Counted from the stretch's first letter, positions 25,141 to 34,771 are shown. The stretch is 64,000 bases of DNA from Rhodanobacteraceae bacterium ZG21-1 (GCA_021390615.1 JAJEJU010000021.1:1-64000), one strand, 5' to 3'. The notes: generated by a model not told the origin, from the sequence alone. Translations and numbers: made by a program.

Positions 25141-27789
25141 TCAGTCCCGCAAGACCACTTGGACGATCTCGCCCAGATTGGATGAAAGCGTCGGCCTCGC
25201 AGCCAGGGAACCCAGCGCGGCCTGCGCCGCCTTGCGCCGCGTCGGCTCCAGCCGCCGCCAGCCGTTGAAGGCGGTAGCCAGTCGCGCCGCCACCTGTGGA
25301 TTCAATGCATCGAGCTGGGCCAGCCGCTCGGCCAGCCAGCGATAGCCTTCGCCGTCTTTACGGTGGAAGCCGCTGGGGTTGCCTCGCACCAAGCTGCCGA
25401 GCAGGGCCTGCACGCGATTCGGATTCTTCAGGGTGAAGGCCGGATCGTCCTCGAGCATGCGCAGGCGCGCCAGCGCCGGCTCGCCGGGAATCGCCATCTG
25501 CACCGCGAACCATTTGTCCAAGGCCAGCGCGTGCCCGGCGTAGCGTTCCCGATAATGCCGCAGCGCCGCGGTTGCCTGCGGCGCATCGCTGCGCACCAGC
25601 AGGGTCAGCGCGGCGAGGCGGTCGGTCATGCCATCGGCGCCCTCGTACTGACGGGCGGCGAACGCCTGTGCCGTCGCCGTATCGACTAGGTTCAACAGTT
25701 CGAGCACGCGCCGCTTCAGCCGGCGCCGCGCCTGCAGGGCGCCGCCCTGCGCGGCTGGATCCTCGACGGCGGCCAGGGTCTGGTAGCGACGTGTCAGGGC
25801 TTCGGTGCCGATGCGACGGGCAAGCCGCGTTTGCATGGCCTGGCGCAGCGCATGGATGTGTGCCGGATCGACCGGGTCCTGCTGCTCGGCCAGTTCGATT
25901 TCGCCCGGCGGCGTCAGCAATTCCGCCAGCAGCGCATCGTCGCCGATGCCTGCATCGAACAAGGCGGCCAGGGTGGCGCACCAGTGCTCCAGCGGATCGG
26001 CGACGCCGCCGTCGGCATGCTCGTCGCGCAAGGCGGCGAAGGCGCGTGCAGCCAGCTGCTGCGCCGCCTCCCAGCGATTGAAGCCGTCCGGGTCGTGGCG
26101 CAGTAGCAGCGCCAGTTCGGCCGGCGCGTAGTCGTATTCCAGGATCACCGGCGCGGAGAAGCCACGCAGCAGGGATGGCACCGGCGGCGCCTCGACCTCG
26201 CTGAACACGAAGGACTGTTCGGCGCGCTCGAGCACCACCACGTGTTCGAGGCCGCCGGCCTGGCCGTCGCGGTGCAGCTCGAGCTGGCGGCCGTCGGCGG
26301 CGAACAAGGCCAGCTTGACCGGAACCGGCAGGATCGCGGCGTCCGCGCGCGGCAGATGCTGGGAGAGGCTGAGCGTGTATTCGCGCCGCGCCGCATCGTA
26401 GTGTCCGCGGGCGCGCAGGCGCGGCGTGCCGGCCTGCGCGTACCAGGCCAGGTACGGCGTCAGATCGACATCGTTGGCCTCGCCCAGCGCGGTCAGGAAG
26501 TCCTCGATGGTTGCTGCGCGGCCGTCGTTGCGCGCGAAATAAACATCCATGCCGCGGCGGAAACCGTCGGCGCCGAGCCGGCCGGCCAGCATGCGCACCA
26601 GCTCCGAGCCTTTCTCGTACACCGTGGCGGTGTAGAAATTGTTGATCTCGCTGTACTGCGCCGGACGCACCGGATGCGCCAGCGGGCCGGCGTCCTCGGG
26701 AAACTGGGTGCGTCGCAGCAGGGCCACGTCCTCGATGCGCTTCAGCGGCGCGGAATTCATCTCGGCCGAGAACTGCTGCTCGCGGAACACGGTGAGCCCT
26801 TCCTTCAGACTCAGCTGGAACCAGTCGCGGCAGGTCACGCGGTTGCCGCTCCAGTTGTGGAAATACTCGTGCGCGATCACCGCCTCCACCGCGCGGTATT
26901 CGTCGTCGGTGGTGGTGTCGGGGTCGGCCAACAGATACTTCGCGTTGAAGATGTTGAGCCCCTTGTTCTCCATCGCGCCCATGTTGAAGTCGTGCGTGGC
27001 GACGACGTGGAACACCTCGAGATCGTAGTTGCGGCCGTAGCGCTGCTCGTCCCAGCGCATCGAGCGCTCCAGCGCGTCCAGGGCGTAATGGCAGCTGCCG
27101 ATGACCTCGGGTTCGGCCCAGATCTTCAGCTGCACGTCGCGGCCGTCGGCGGTGCGGTAGGCGCGCTCGAGCTTGTCCAGCCGGCCGGCCACGATGGCGA
27201 ACAGATAGCAGGGCTTCGGATGCGGATCGACGAAGCGGGCCCAGTGCCGCCCGTCCGCCAGCTCGCCGCTGCCGTCGGGATTGCCGCCGGCCAGCAGCAC
27301 CGGGAAACGTTCGCGCTCGGCGCGCAGGGTCACCGTGTAGCGCGCCTGCACGTCCGGACGGTCGACGAAGAAGGTGATATGGCGAAAGCCCTCGGCCTCG
27401 CACTGGGTCAGCAGGAAGCCGCGTTCGCGCGGGCCGGACAGATAGAGCCCTTCGAGCGCGGTGTTGTCTGCCGGGCGCAGGCGCACGCGGGTTTCGAGTA
27501 CGCAGTCGCCGCCGGCGCCGGGCAGTTCCAGCAGCTTGCCGTCGTAGCGGTATTCGTCGGCGGCCAGCGGGCGTCCGTCGAGCGCGATCGAGAGCAGCTC
27601 GAGTCCTTCGCCGTGCAGCTGCAGCGGAGCCGCCTGCGCGGCATCGCGCCGCAGCTGCAGGCGCGCCTGCACTTCGCTGGCGTCGATCGCCAGGTCGAAG
27701 CTCAGCTCGGCGGTTTCCACTCGCCATGAAGGCGGACGATAGTCGGCGAGGCGGATCGGCGTCGGCTGGGCAAGGTCGCTGGCAGTCAT
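25141..27789 (-). CDS. pepN: Aminopeptidase N
   Basis: 882-aa M1-family zinc metallopeptidase that removes N-terminal residues from peptides in the cytoplasm. The exopeptidase motif GAMEN is at residues 271-275 and the zinc motif HEYFH is at 307-311 with the third ligand Glu330. The following NEXXE-like helix and the C-terminal DUF3458 domains correspond to the usual length of about 870-890. The start MTASDLAQPT is preceded by an AGGA-type ribosome-binding site and fits the beginning of the family (PTPIRLADYRPP). It is divergent from the epimerase gene (113 nt gap). No operon partner is visible. Confidence 0.96.
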   Translation of the reverse strand: MTASDLAQPTPIRLADYRPPSWRVETAELSFDLAIDASEVQARLQLRRDAAQAAPLQLHGEGLELLSIALDGRPLAADEYRYDGKLLELPGAGGDCVLETRVRLRPADNTALEGLYLSGPRERGFLLTQCEAEGFRHITFFVDRPDVQARYTVTLRAERERFPVLLAGGNPDGSGELADGRHWARFVDPHPKPCYLFAIVAGRLDKLERAYRTADGRDVQLKIWAEPEVIGSCHYALDALERSMRWDEQRYGRNYDLEVFHVVATHDFNMGAMENKGLNIFNAKYLLADPDTTTDDEYRAVEAVIAHEYFHNWSGNRVTCRDWFQLSLKEGLTVFREQQFSAEMNSAPLKRIEDVALLRRTQFPEDAGPLAHPVRPAQYSEINNFYTATVYEKGSELVRMLAGRLGADGFRRGMDVYFARNDGRAATIEDFLTALGEANDVDLTPYLAWYAQAGTPRLRARGHYDAARREYTLSLSQHLPRADAAILPVPVKLALFAADGRQLELHRDGQAGGLEHVVVLERAEQSFVFSEVEAPPVPSLLRGFSAPVILEYDYAPAELALLLRHDPDGFNRWEAAQQLAARAFAALRDEHADGGVADPLEHWCATLAALFDAGIGDDALLAELLTPPGEIELAEQQDPVDPAHIHALRQAMQTRLARRIGTEALTRRYQTLAAVEDPAAQGGALQARRRLKRRVLELLNLVDTATAQAFAARQYEGADGMTDRLAALTLLVRSDAPQATAALRHYRERYAGHALALDKWFAVQMAIPGEPALARLRMLEDDPAFTLKNPNRVQALLGSLVRGNPSGFHRKDGEGYRWLAERLAQLDALNPQVAARLATAFNGWRRLEPTRRKAAQAALGSLAARPTLSSNLGEIVQVVLRD

Positions 27790-27902
27790 GAGGTCCTGCG
27801 TGGGGCAGAAAGTGGATCAGGCTACCATGTGGGGACGACCCGGCCGTTCCTCCAGCTATTGCGATGACACGCGGACGGGCACGAGACAGACAGGAGCAGA
27901 CG

Positions 27903-28904
27903 ATGACGAGCTACGAGGCAGGTCGGGACACCCTGGGTCCGCACGAACTCGCGGTGCTGAGCGACCACGCACGCGGCCGCCGCGTATGCATCGCCCGCCG
28001 CGGCGCCACCGTGCTGAATATCGAGCAGCGCTTGCCCGGCGGCATGCACGACTTCGCTGCCGGCTACCGCGACGCGGCCGAGCTGGATACGCGGCCGGGC
28101 TCGCGCTTCGCCATCATGCTGCCGTTCGCCAATCGCATCGCGGATGCGCGCTACGTGTTCGATGGCCAGGCCCAGGATCTGCAGCCCGGCGTGCCGTCAG
28201 GGCAGCGGGCCAGTCGGCACGGCTTCGTGCGCGGTACCGATTTCGCGATCGAGCGGCTCGAAGCGGACCTCGAAGGCGCACACGTCGTGATGAGCACGGC
28301 GATCCGTCCCGACATGTATCCCGGCTACCCGCATGCGCTGGAGCTGTCCGTGCGCTTCAGCCTGCAGGCCGACGGCCTCGCGCTCGAGGTCGGCATGCGC
28401 AACGTCGGGGCCGAGGCTGCGCCATGCTTCTTCGGCTGGCACCCCTATTTCCAGCTGGGCGACACGCCGGTGGACAGCTGGGAGCTGTGCATTCCCGCCA
28501 GCAGCGCGATCCGCACCGATGCCGAGATCATTCCCTTGCCCGGCGCCCAGGCCGACGTGCCGCTGGAGCAGTGGCCCGAGCTGGACTTCCGCCAGCCGCG
28601 GCCGATCGGCGCGCTCAAGCTCGACAACGGCTTTGCCGGCCTGCATGCGGATGCCGACGGCCTGATCCGCACGCGCATGCGCGATCCGCACAGCGGGCTG
28701 GGTGTGGTGGTGTGGCAGGAGCGCGGCATCATGCTCGCCTTCAGCGCGGATACGGTGAGCCGCGACGTGCGCCGTTCGGTGGCGCTGGAGCCGATGGAAA
28801 GCTACGCCAATGCGTTCAACCGGCCCGAATGCGCCGCGGCGATCCGGCTGGAACCGGGCGCGGAACGGCGCTTCCGCTGCGGCGTGGAGCTGCTGCATTC
28901 ATGA
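27903..28904 (+). CDS. Aldose 1-epimerase family protein
   Basis: 333-aa galactose mutarotase-like protein that would interconvert alpha and beta anomers of an aldose. Characteristic features are an early segment around FAIMLPFANRIADARYVF, the GFVRGTDFAIE block, the conserved FFGWHPYFQLG in the middle (His as general acid) and a later ALEPMESYANAFNRP segment with the base region. The start was chosen at ATG 27903 with an AGGAGC-like site before it; a frame-extending ATG at 27864 gives an Arg-rich tail unlike the family. It ends with a 4-nt overlap with the next gene (ATGA), suggesting translational coupling, although the dehydratase has no obvious link to sugar metabolism. The exact sugar is unknown. 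Confidence 0.85.
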   Translation: MTSYEAGRDTLGPHELAVLSDHARGRRVCIARRGATVLNIEQRLPGGMHDFAAGYRDAAELDTRPGSRFAIMLPFANRIADARYVFDGQAQDLQPGVPSGQRASRHGFVRGTDFAIERLEADLEGAHVVMSTAIRPDMYPGYPHALELSVRFSLQADGLALEVGMRNVGAEAAPCFFGWHPYFQLGDTPVDSWELCIPASSAIRTDAEIIPLPGAQADVPLEQWPELDFRQPRPIGALKLDNGFAGLHADADGLIRTRMRDPHSGLGVVVWQERGIMLAFSADTVSRDVRRSVALEPMESYANAFNRPECAAAIRLEPGAERRFRCGVELLHS

Positions 28905-29860
28905 GCGCATCCCGCGATCGGCTGCCTGATTTCGAGGCGGTGCGCGACGCCGCCGCGCGCATCGCGCCGTATGCGCGCGTGACGCCGGTGCTGCGCAGCG
29001 CGCTGCTGGACGCGCTGGTCGGCGCCGAGTTGCACTTCAAGTGCGAGAACCTGCAGTACGGCGGCGCGTTCAAGTTCCGCGGTGCCTGCAACGCGGTGTG
29101 GGCGCTCAACGACGAAGAGGCCGCGTGCGGCGTGGTCACGCATTCCTCGGGCAATCATGGCAACGCGTTGGCGCTGGCCGCGGCGACGCGCGGCATCGCG
29201 GCGCATGTGGTGGTGCCGGAGGGCGCGGTGCGCGCCAAGCTGGCGGCGATCGAGCGCGTCGGTGCGGTCCTGCATCGCTGTGCGGCGACCCAGGCCGCGC
29301 GTGAAGAAGCCGCTGCCCGCGTGCAGCGCGACACCGGCGCCGTGCTGATCCATCCCTATGCCAACCGCGAGGTGATGGCCGGGCAGGGCACCGCGGCGCT
29401 GGAACTGTTGTCGCAGGCTGGCAAGCTCGACGCCTTGATTACGCCGGTGGGCGGCGGCGGTCTGGCGGCCGGCACCGCTGTCGCCGCGCACGGGCTCGAT
29501 CCTGCGCTGACCCTGTACGCCGCTGAGCCGGAAGGCGCAGACGATACGGCGCGCTCGCTGGCCGCAGGTACGCGGGTGACGTCGCTGTCGCCGGAAACCA
29601 TCTGCGATGGCCTGCGCGCCCTGATCGGCGAGCGCAACCTCGAAGCCTTGCGCGAACACCGGGTCGAGGTGCTGCGGGTGAGCGACGCCGAGACCATCGC
29701 CGCGATGAAGCTGCTGTGGAGCGAGCTGAAACTGCTGGTCGAAGTGTCCAGCGCCACCGTGCTGGCGGCGCTGCTGAAGCGGCGCGAGGTTTTCGCCGGT
29801 CGGCGCATCGGCGTGGTGCTCACCGGCGGCAACGTGGACCTGGACGCCTTGCCCTGGTAG
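28901..29860 (+). CDS. PLP-dependent threonine/serine dehydratase-like protein
   Basis: 319-aa member of the fold-type II PLP family (serine/threonine dehydratase or serine racemase type). The lysine that forms the Schiff base is in AFKFRGACNA (Lys58), the substrate-binding loop is SSGNHGNALA, and the phosphate-binding loop is GGGGLAAG. It lacks the ACT-like regulatory domains of IlvA (40472-42004), so it is a catabolic dehydratase or racemase rather than a feedback-controlled one. The start overlaps the epimerase stop codon. Earlier in-frame sequence is the epimerase region read in a wrong frame. A serine racemase activity cannot be excluded from sequence alone. Confidence 0.85.
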   Translation: MSASRDRLPDFEAVRDAAARIAPYARVTPVLRSALLDALVGAELHFKCENLQYGGAFKFRGACNAVWALNDEEAACGVVTHSSGNHGNALALAAATRGIAAHVVVPEGAVRAKLAAIERVGAVLHRCAATQAAREEAAARVQRDTGAVLIHPYANREVMAGQGTAALELLSQAGKLDALITPVGGGGLAAGTAVAAHGLDPALTLYAAEPEGADDTARSLAAGTRVTSLSPETICDGLRALIGERNLEALREHRVEVLRVSDAETIAAMKLLWSELKLLVEVSSATVLAALLKRREVFAGRRIGVVLTGGNVDLDALPW

Positions 29861-29902
29861 CCGGGTGGCGGCGAACGCGGCGCTGCCCGTTCGCCTTGGC
29901 GC

Positions 29903-31027
29903 TTACTCGGTGGCCAGATCCGCCGTCGGCGGCAGGGGTTGCTGTTCCGACGGCTCGGAGCCCTGCGGCGGCGTGGGCACCTGGTGATGCGCATAGGCCT
30001 TGAGGTCTTCGTGGCTGACCCGCACCGGGCGGTAGTTCTGATCGAAGGCCACTTCGCCGAACTTCCAGCCGTCCAGCCGGCGCACGGCGCCCCAGAAGCG
30101 CCGCACCGCATTCCAGTGCAGGCCGATCAGGCCGTGGTTGTTGTCGTCGTCCACGGTCGGATCGCCCACGCCGGTCGGACGCGGTGCCAGCCCGTACAGC
30201 GAGGTGCCGAACAGCACATCCCAGATCGAGAGCACCTGGCCGAAGTTGCAGTTGTGCAGGGTGGGCCGTTCGGGATCCACCAGCATGTGGTGCAGGCGAT
30301 GGAATTTCGGATCGACCAGCACGCGCTCCAGCACCGGCCCGAAGCCCAGTCGGGTGTTGGTGTGCGACAGGTTCTGCACCAGCTCGCCCAGCAGCATCAG
30401 CCAAGCGAACTGATCCGGCTCCACACCCATCACGATGCCCACCACCGCCAGCACCATCGACTGCAGGAAGCCGTCGATCAGGCTGCCGCGGTCGTTGGTC
30501 CAGCAGCTCATCTGGCGCTGGCTGTGGTGCATGCTGTGCAGCGCCCACCACCAGGGCAGCGCGTGCTGCAGGCGGTGCATCCAGTAGTAAACGAAGTCGT
30601 AGACCACGTAGTAGAACAGGAACAGCGTCAGCGGATAGTTCTTCAGCCAGGGCAGCCAGTGGGTGATCGCCAGCGGCGAGGCGCTGGCGTCGGTATTGGT
30701 GTCCGGACCGCCGAAATAATTCGCGATCGGGGTCAGCACCAGATAGCTGAACAGCGGGAAGATGCCGACCAACATCATCAAGGTGTACTGGTAGTCCACC
30801 CGGGTGAGCTTGCGGTCGGTCCACTTTTCCGCCGGCGCCAGCGTCTCCAGCGGACGGAACACGAAGCCGATGATGCACACCTGCAGCGCGGCGATCATCA
30901 GCGACTCGGCGATCTCGCGCGGATCGCCGGCCAGGCCGTCGAGATGCAGCAGGCTCAGCAGCGGAGCCACCCCGTGCTGGCTGAAACGGTCGACCAGGGA
31001 CGACCACAGGTGGATGACGTCGGACAT
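29903..31027 (-). CDS. Sterol desaturase/fatty acid hydroxylase family protein
   Basis: 374-aa integral membrane non-heme di-iron oxygenase-type protein. Histidine clusters of the family are visible: HRLQH, HSMHHS and the later HRLHHML. Several transmembrane helices occupy residues 35-140 and 190-225. Such enzymes hydroxylate or desaturate fatty acyl, carotenoid or hopanoid-like substrates; the substrate here cannot be determined. The C-terminal tail (340-374) is Pro/Gln-rich and poorly conserved. The start MSDVIHLWSSL is the first Met of the frame that precedes the membrane part. The gene stands alone, convergent to the dehydratase and divergent from tag. Confidence 0.85.
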   Translation of the reverse strand: MSDVIHLWSSLVDRFSQHGVAPLLSLLHLDGLAGDPREIAESLMIAALQVCIIGFVFRPLETLAPAEKWTDRKLTRVDYQYTLMMLVGIFPLFSYLVLTPIANYFGGPDTNTDASASPLAITHWLPWLKNYPLTLFLFYYVVYDFVYYWMHRLQHALPWWWALHSMHHSQRQMSCWTNDRGSLIDGFLQSMVLAVVGIVMGVEPDQFAWLMLLGELVQNLSHTNTRLGFGPVLERVLVDPKFHRLHHMLVDPERPTLHNCNFGQVLSIWDVLFGTSLYGLAPRPTGVGDPTVDDDNNHGLIGLHWNAVRRFWGAVRRLDGWKFGEVAFDQNYRPVRVSHEDLKAYAHHQVPTPPQGSEPSEQQPLPPTADLATE

Positions 31028-31184
31028 GGCGGAGCAGATAGGACGAATAAGAAAGGGATGCTGCCGCGAACAGCTTTCGCGGTCGTTTCGTCGCCCATTC
31101 TAGCGCCGTCGCCGTCACCGCTGCCCGGTAGCGCGGCGGCGACTTGGGCTAGAGTCGCGTATCGAACCGACGGAGATCTTCGAT

Positions 31185-31751
31185 ATGCAGCGCTGCCACT
31201 GGGCCGAGGGCGACGACGAGGCCATGCGCGACTACCACGACCGGGAGTGGGGCGTGCCCTTGCACGACGACCGGCTGCTGTTCGAATTCCTGTGCCTGGA
31301 AGGCGCGCAGGCCGGCCTGTCCTGGCGCACCGTGCTGCACAAGCGTGAGCACTACCGCCGCGTGTTCCACGGCTTCGACATCGCCCGCGTCGCTGCGATG
31401 AAGGAGCGCGAACTGGAGAAGCTGCTGCTCGATCCCGGCATCGTGCGCCATCGCCAGAAAATTTTTTCCGTGCGCGACAACGCCATCGCCGCACAGGCGG
31501 CCATCGCCGAGTTCGGCAGTCTGGATCGCTACCTGTGGTCCTTCGTCGACGGCCGCACGCTGCAGAATCATTGGAAAAGCGGCGCGCAGCTGCCGGGCAC
31601 CACGCCGCTGTCCGATCGCATGAGCAAGGCGCTGAAGAAGCGCGGCTTCCGTTTCGTCGGCGGCACCATCTGCTATGCCTTCATGCAGGCCACCGGCATG
31701 GTCAACGACCATCTACAGGGCTGCTTCCGGCACAAGCCGCTGGCGGGTTAG
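31185..31751 (+). CDS. tag: DNA-3-methyladenine glycosylase I
   Basis: 188-aa TagI-family base-excision repair enzyme that removes 3-methyladenine from alkylated DNA. Diagnostic features: the start MQRCHWAEGDDEAMRDYHDREWGVP with the zinc-binding Cys4, the LFEFLCLEGAQAGLSW helix with the catalytic region, and the C-terminal GMVNDHLQGCFRH carrying the remaining zinc ligands. Length is typical (about 185-190). It begins 157 nt after the divergent sterol desaturase gene. The antiporter gene follows on the same strand after about 100 nt. Confidence 0.95.
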   Translation: MQRCHWAEGDDEAMRDYHDREWGVPLHDDRLLFEFLCLEGAQAGLSWRTVLHKREHYRRVFHGFDIARVAAMKERELEKLLLDPGIVRHRQKIFSVRDNAIAAQAAIAEFGSLDRYLWSFVDGRTLQNHWKSGAQLPGTTPLSDRMSKALKKRGFRFVGGTICYAFMQATGMVNDHLQGCFRHKPLAG

Positions 31752-31849
31752 CCTTGCGCTCCGGCGCTGCACGAAGCGGCGAGAAATTGGGCGGCGCGGC
31801 GGGACAAGCCGCGCTCGCATGAAGCAAGCGCAAGAAACCTGGGGAATGC

Positions 31850-33118
31850 ATGCTCGCGTCACAACTTTCCGTGCACTTTTTCCTGCAGATGGCGGCGATC
31901 CTGCTCGCCTGCTGGCTGGTCGGCGTGCTGGCGCGGAAATTCGGCCAGCCCGCGGCGGTTGGCGAGATGATCGCGGGCATCGCACTGGGGCCGAGCTTGT
32001 TCGGCCTGCTGCTGCCGCACGCACAGGCCACGCTGTTTCCCAAGCCGACGCTGGACGTGCTCTACGTCGGCGCACAGCTGGGCGTCGGCCTGTACATGTT
32101 CCTGGTCGGCAGCGAATTCGACAGCAGCCATTTCCGTGCGCGCTATCGCAGCGCCATGCTGGTGTCGCTGGCGGGCATCGCGGTGCCGTTCGCATTGGCG
32201 GTGGCACTCACCCCGTGGCTGCGCGGCGTGGCTGGCCTGTTCGCGGCCAAGGCCAGCCTGGCCGACGCCTCGCTGTTCATGGGCGCCGCCATGGCCATCA
32301 CCGCCTTCCCGATGCTGGCGCGCATCGTGCACGATCGCGGCCTCAGCGGCACCCCGCTCGGCACCCTGGCGCTGACCGCCGGCGCGGTGGACGACGCCGC
32401 GGCCTGGTGCATCCTGGCCATCGTGCTGACCAGCTTCGGCGGCAGCTGGAGCAGCGCTTGGCTGACCATCGGCGGCGGCGCCGCGTTTGCGCTCTTCATG
32501 GTCACCGTCGGCCGGCGTAGCCTGGGCCGCCTGTTTGCCGCGACCACTTCCGGCGATGCGCTGGGCCCGAGCCGGCTGGCCTGGCTGCTGATCCTGTTCT
32601 GCCTGTGCGCTTGGGCGATGGACGCGATCGGCATCCACGCCGTATTCGGCGGCTTCCTGCTCGGCGCCTGCCTGCCCAAGGGGCCGTTGACCGAACGCCT
32701 GCGCGAACGCCTGCAGCCCTTCGTCAGCGTCTTCCTGGTGCCGATGTTCTTCACCTATTCGGGCCTGAAGACGCAGATGGCCTTGGTGCTGGATCCATCC
32801 ATCCTGCCGGCGGCACTGGCGATCTTGCTGGCCTCCTTCGCCGGCAAGGGCCTGGCCTGCTGGGTGGCGGCGCGCGTGTCTGGCGAAAGCCATGCCGATG
32901 CGATGGCGATCGGCGCGCTGATGAATACGCGCGGCATGATGGAACTGATCCTGGCCAACCTCGCCCTGCAGGCCGGCATCATCGAGCCCGGCCTGTTCGC
33001 CATCCTGGTGCTGATGGCGGTCACCAGCACGTTGATGGCCACGCCGCTGTTCAACGCGATCCTGCGCTGGCAGGCCGCGCGCCGGCATATCGAGCCGGTG
33101 GCGCAGGTGCTGTCCTAG
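31850..33118 (+). CDS. Cation:proton antiporter (CPA2 family)
   Basis: 422-aa inner-membrane transporter of the monovalent cation:proton antiporter-2 (KefB/NhaS) family, with about 12 hydrophobic helices. The family pattern GVLARKFGQPAAVGEMIAGIALGPSLFG near the N-terminus, the central MGAAMAITAFPMLARIV segment and the GALMNTRGMMELI region of the C-terminal half are clear. No C-terminal RCK/TrkA domain is present, so it is the short form. It exchanges K+ or Na+ for H+; which ion cannot be told. The next gene, on the opposite strand, ends 30 nt later. The start was chosen as the first Met ahead of helix 1. Confidence 0.9.
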   Translation: MLASQLSVHFFLQMAAILLACWLVGVLARKFGQPAAVGEMIAGIALGPSLFGLLLPHAQATLFPKPTLDVLYVGAQLGVGLYMFLVGSEFDSSHFRARYRSAMLVSLAGIAVPFALAVALTPWLRGVAGLFAAKASLADASLFMGAAMAITAFPMLARIVHDRGLSGTPLGTLALTAGAVDDAAAWCILAIVLTSFGGSWSSAWLTIGGGAAFALFMVTVGRRSLGRLFAATTSGDALGPSRLAWLLILFCLCAWAMDAIGIHAVFGGFLLGACLPKGPLTERLRERLQPFVSVFLVPMFFTYSGLKTQMALVLDPSILPAALAILLASFAGKGLACWVAARVSGESHADAMAIGALMNTRGMMELILANLALQAGIIEPGLFAILVLMAVTSTLMATPLFNAILRWQAARRHIEPVAQVLS

Positions 33119-33148
33119 CGCGCCTTCGACAGCCGCGAGGCGCGCTCG

Positions 33149-34090
33149 CTAGCTTGACGGCGAGTCAGGCTTCATGCGCCGGAACAGGGTCGCGGCCAGC
33201 GGCCCGGTGAGGTTGTGCCAGACCGAGAAGATCGCGCTGGGCACCGCGGCCAGCGGCGAAAAGTGCGCCAGCGCGAGCGTCGCGCCTAGCCCCGAATTCT
33301 GCATGCCCACCTCCAGCGCCAGCGCCTTGCGCTTGGGCAGCGGCATGCCGCACAGGCGGCCGAAGCCGTAGCCCAGCAGCAAGCCTAGGCCGTTGTGCAG
33401 CGCCACCACGCCCAGCGCGGCCAGGCCGGCTTCGAGCAGATGCGCACGGCTGCCGGCGACCACCACCGCCACGATCAGCACGATGGTCGCCACCGACAGC
33501 AGCGGCAGCGCCTCCAGCCACGGCTCGATGCGCCGCTGCAGCAGGCGGCGGCACAGCGCGCCCAGCAGCACCGGCGTGATCACCACCATGAGGATCGACA
33601 GCATCAATGCGCGGGCGTCGACGTGCAGCCATTGGTGGCCGAGCAGCCACAGCAGCAGTGGGGTCAGCAGCGGCGCCAGCAAGGTGCTCAGCGCAGCGAT
33701 CGCCATCGACAGCGCGACATCGCCGCGGGCGAGGTAGGTCATCACGTTGGACGCGGTGCCGCTGGGGCAGCAGCCCACGATCAGCACGCCGGCGGCGAGC
33801 TGGTCCGGCAGGACGAACAGCCGCAGCAGCAGCCAGGCCAGGCCCGGCATGATCACGAAATGGCCGACGGTGCCGAGCAACACGTCCAGCGGGCGACGGC
33901 GCAATGCGGCGAAATCGGCCGCGGTGAGGGTGAGCCCCATGCCGAACATCACCACGCCGAGCAGGGGGCCGACGCCGGGCGCCAGCGGCTTGAACCACGC
34001 CGGAAAGGCGAAGCCGGCAGCGGCGCCCAGCAGCACCCACAGCACGAAGCCGTTGCCGGCGAAGCGGGCGAGCGAGACGAGCAGGCGCAT
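33149..34090 (-). CDS. Bile acid:sodium symporter (BASS) family transporter
   Basis: 313-aa inner-membrane protein with about nine or ten transmembrane helices. BASS-family features are visible: GVVMFGMGLTLTAADF in the first part, the crossover region GCCPSGTASNVMTYLARGDVALS with the Asn/Ser/Glu sodium-site neighbourhood, and EVGMQNSGLGATLA in the second half. Members take up bile acids, pantothenate or organic anions with Na+; the physiological substrate here is unknown. The start MRLLVSLARF is at the beginning of the first helix; longer in-frame extension is Arg-rich and unsupported. It converges on the antiporter gene. Confidence 0.9.
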   Translation of the reverse strand: MRLLVSLARFAGNGFVLWVLLGAAAGFAFPAWFKPLAPGVGPLLGVVMFGMGLTLTAADFAALRRRPLDVLLGTVGHFVIMPGLAWLLLRLFVLPDQLAAGVLIVGCCPSGTASNVMTYLARGDVALSMAIAALSTLLAPLLTPLLLWLLGHQWLHVDARALMLSILMVVITPVLLGALCRRLLQRRIEPWLEALPLLSVATIVLIVAVVVAGSRAHLLEAGLAALGVVALHNGLGLLLGYGFGRLCGMPLPKRKALALEVGMQNSGLGATLALAHFSPLAAVPSAIFSVWHNLTGPLAATLFRRMKPDSPSS

Positions 34091-34539
34091 AGGGCAGGGC
34101 CGTACGATCGGGAAGCGCGAGTCTAGCAAGCGCCTGCGTGTGGCCTGCTTCGTTCGTTTGCCGGCGGGGCGCAGATATCGGCGGCATCTTGGAGCTTGCT
34201 CATCACCTGCAAGTGCTTGGTGTCGCTGTCGTGTGAGCGTTCGATGGTCGTGCCCTGCGCAGGCCTGGTGGATGATCGACCCAGGCCATGAGCTGTACGC
34301 GTGGCAGCCATTTGCTGACAGTCCATTGGGCCGTCGCTGTTTGCCTGCATCCCGGCGCGATCCTAGCGTCGCGGACCGGTCTCCAGCCCTTCGCGCTTGC
34401 CCGGCCCGCAAGTCAACGTCGCCGGCGCGAAGTGGCAGACATCGTGAACGGGTTCCTGGTGTGCGGGCCGCCTACGCGTCTGCCTATGGCCTCCGGACGG
34501 CGCTCGCCCGTCGATGTTGGCGCTGCCTGCGATCTTTCG

Positions 34540-34568
34540 CGGACGTCCAAATCGACGGACGTCCAAAT
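34540..34568. repeat. Two direct repeats with palindromic core
   Basis: CGGACGTCCAAAT occurs at 34540-34552 and again at 34556-34568, 16 bp apart. Each copy contains the palindrome GGACGTCC. The arrangement resembles tandem operator half-sites; no regulator is identified. Confidence 0.5.
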
Positions 34569-34590
34569 GAAAAGCGCCCCGAAGGGCGCC
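34568..34590 (-). terminator. Minus-strand intrinsic terminator without an obvious gene
   Basis: The minus strand forms GCGCCC-TTCG-GGGCGC (34574-34589) followed by TTTT. The loop is a stable UUCG tetraloop. No minus-strand gene ends here. Confidence 0.6.
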
Positions 34591-34715
34591 CGAGTAGACC
34601 GGGGGGACCAGTCAGCTCTGCGCTGGAGGGCTTTTCGGCTCGCGCCGGACAACCAGTGCAGTGTCAGGGTGCGATATTCGCGCGGCGCGAAACATCGGCG
34701 GCCGTCGCGAATTCT

Positions 34716-34733
34716 TGTAGGAAACTCCCTACA
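34716..34733. promoter_or_regulatory. Dyad TGTAGG-N6-CCTACA
   Basis: A perfect 6-bp inverted repeat lies about 215 nt before the EamA start. It has the size of a dimeric repressor site; the regulator and target are unknown. Confidence 0.35.
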
Positions 34734-34737
34734 TGCG

Positions 34738-34771
34738 AAAAAAACCGACAGAATCGACGTTTTTTCTGTCG
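34738..34771 (-). terminator. Second minus-strand intrinsic terminator
   Basis: The minus strand forms an 8-bp stem CGACAGAA/TTCTGTCG (34746-34771) followed by GGTTTTTTT. It lies antisense to the EamA upstream region and ends no annotated gene. Confidence 0.65.

Noticed and set aside
33117-33146. A 9-bp inverted repeat AGCGCGCCT/AGGCGCGCT between convergent antiporter and BASS genes.
   Set aside because: It has no T-run, and such GC-rich hairpins are frequent by chance in this genome; it may help termination but I do not annotate it.
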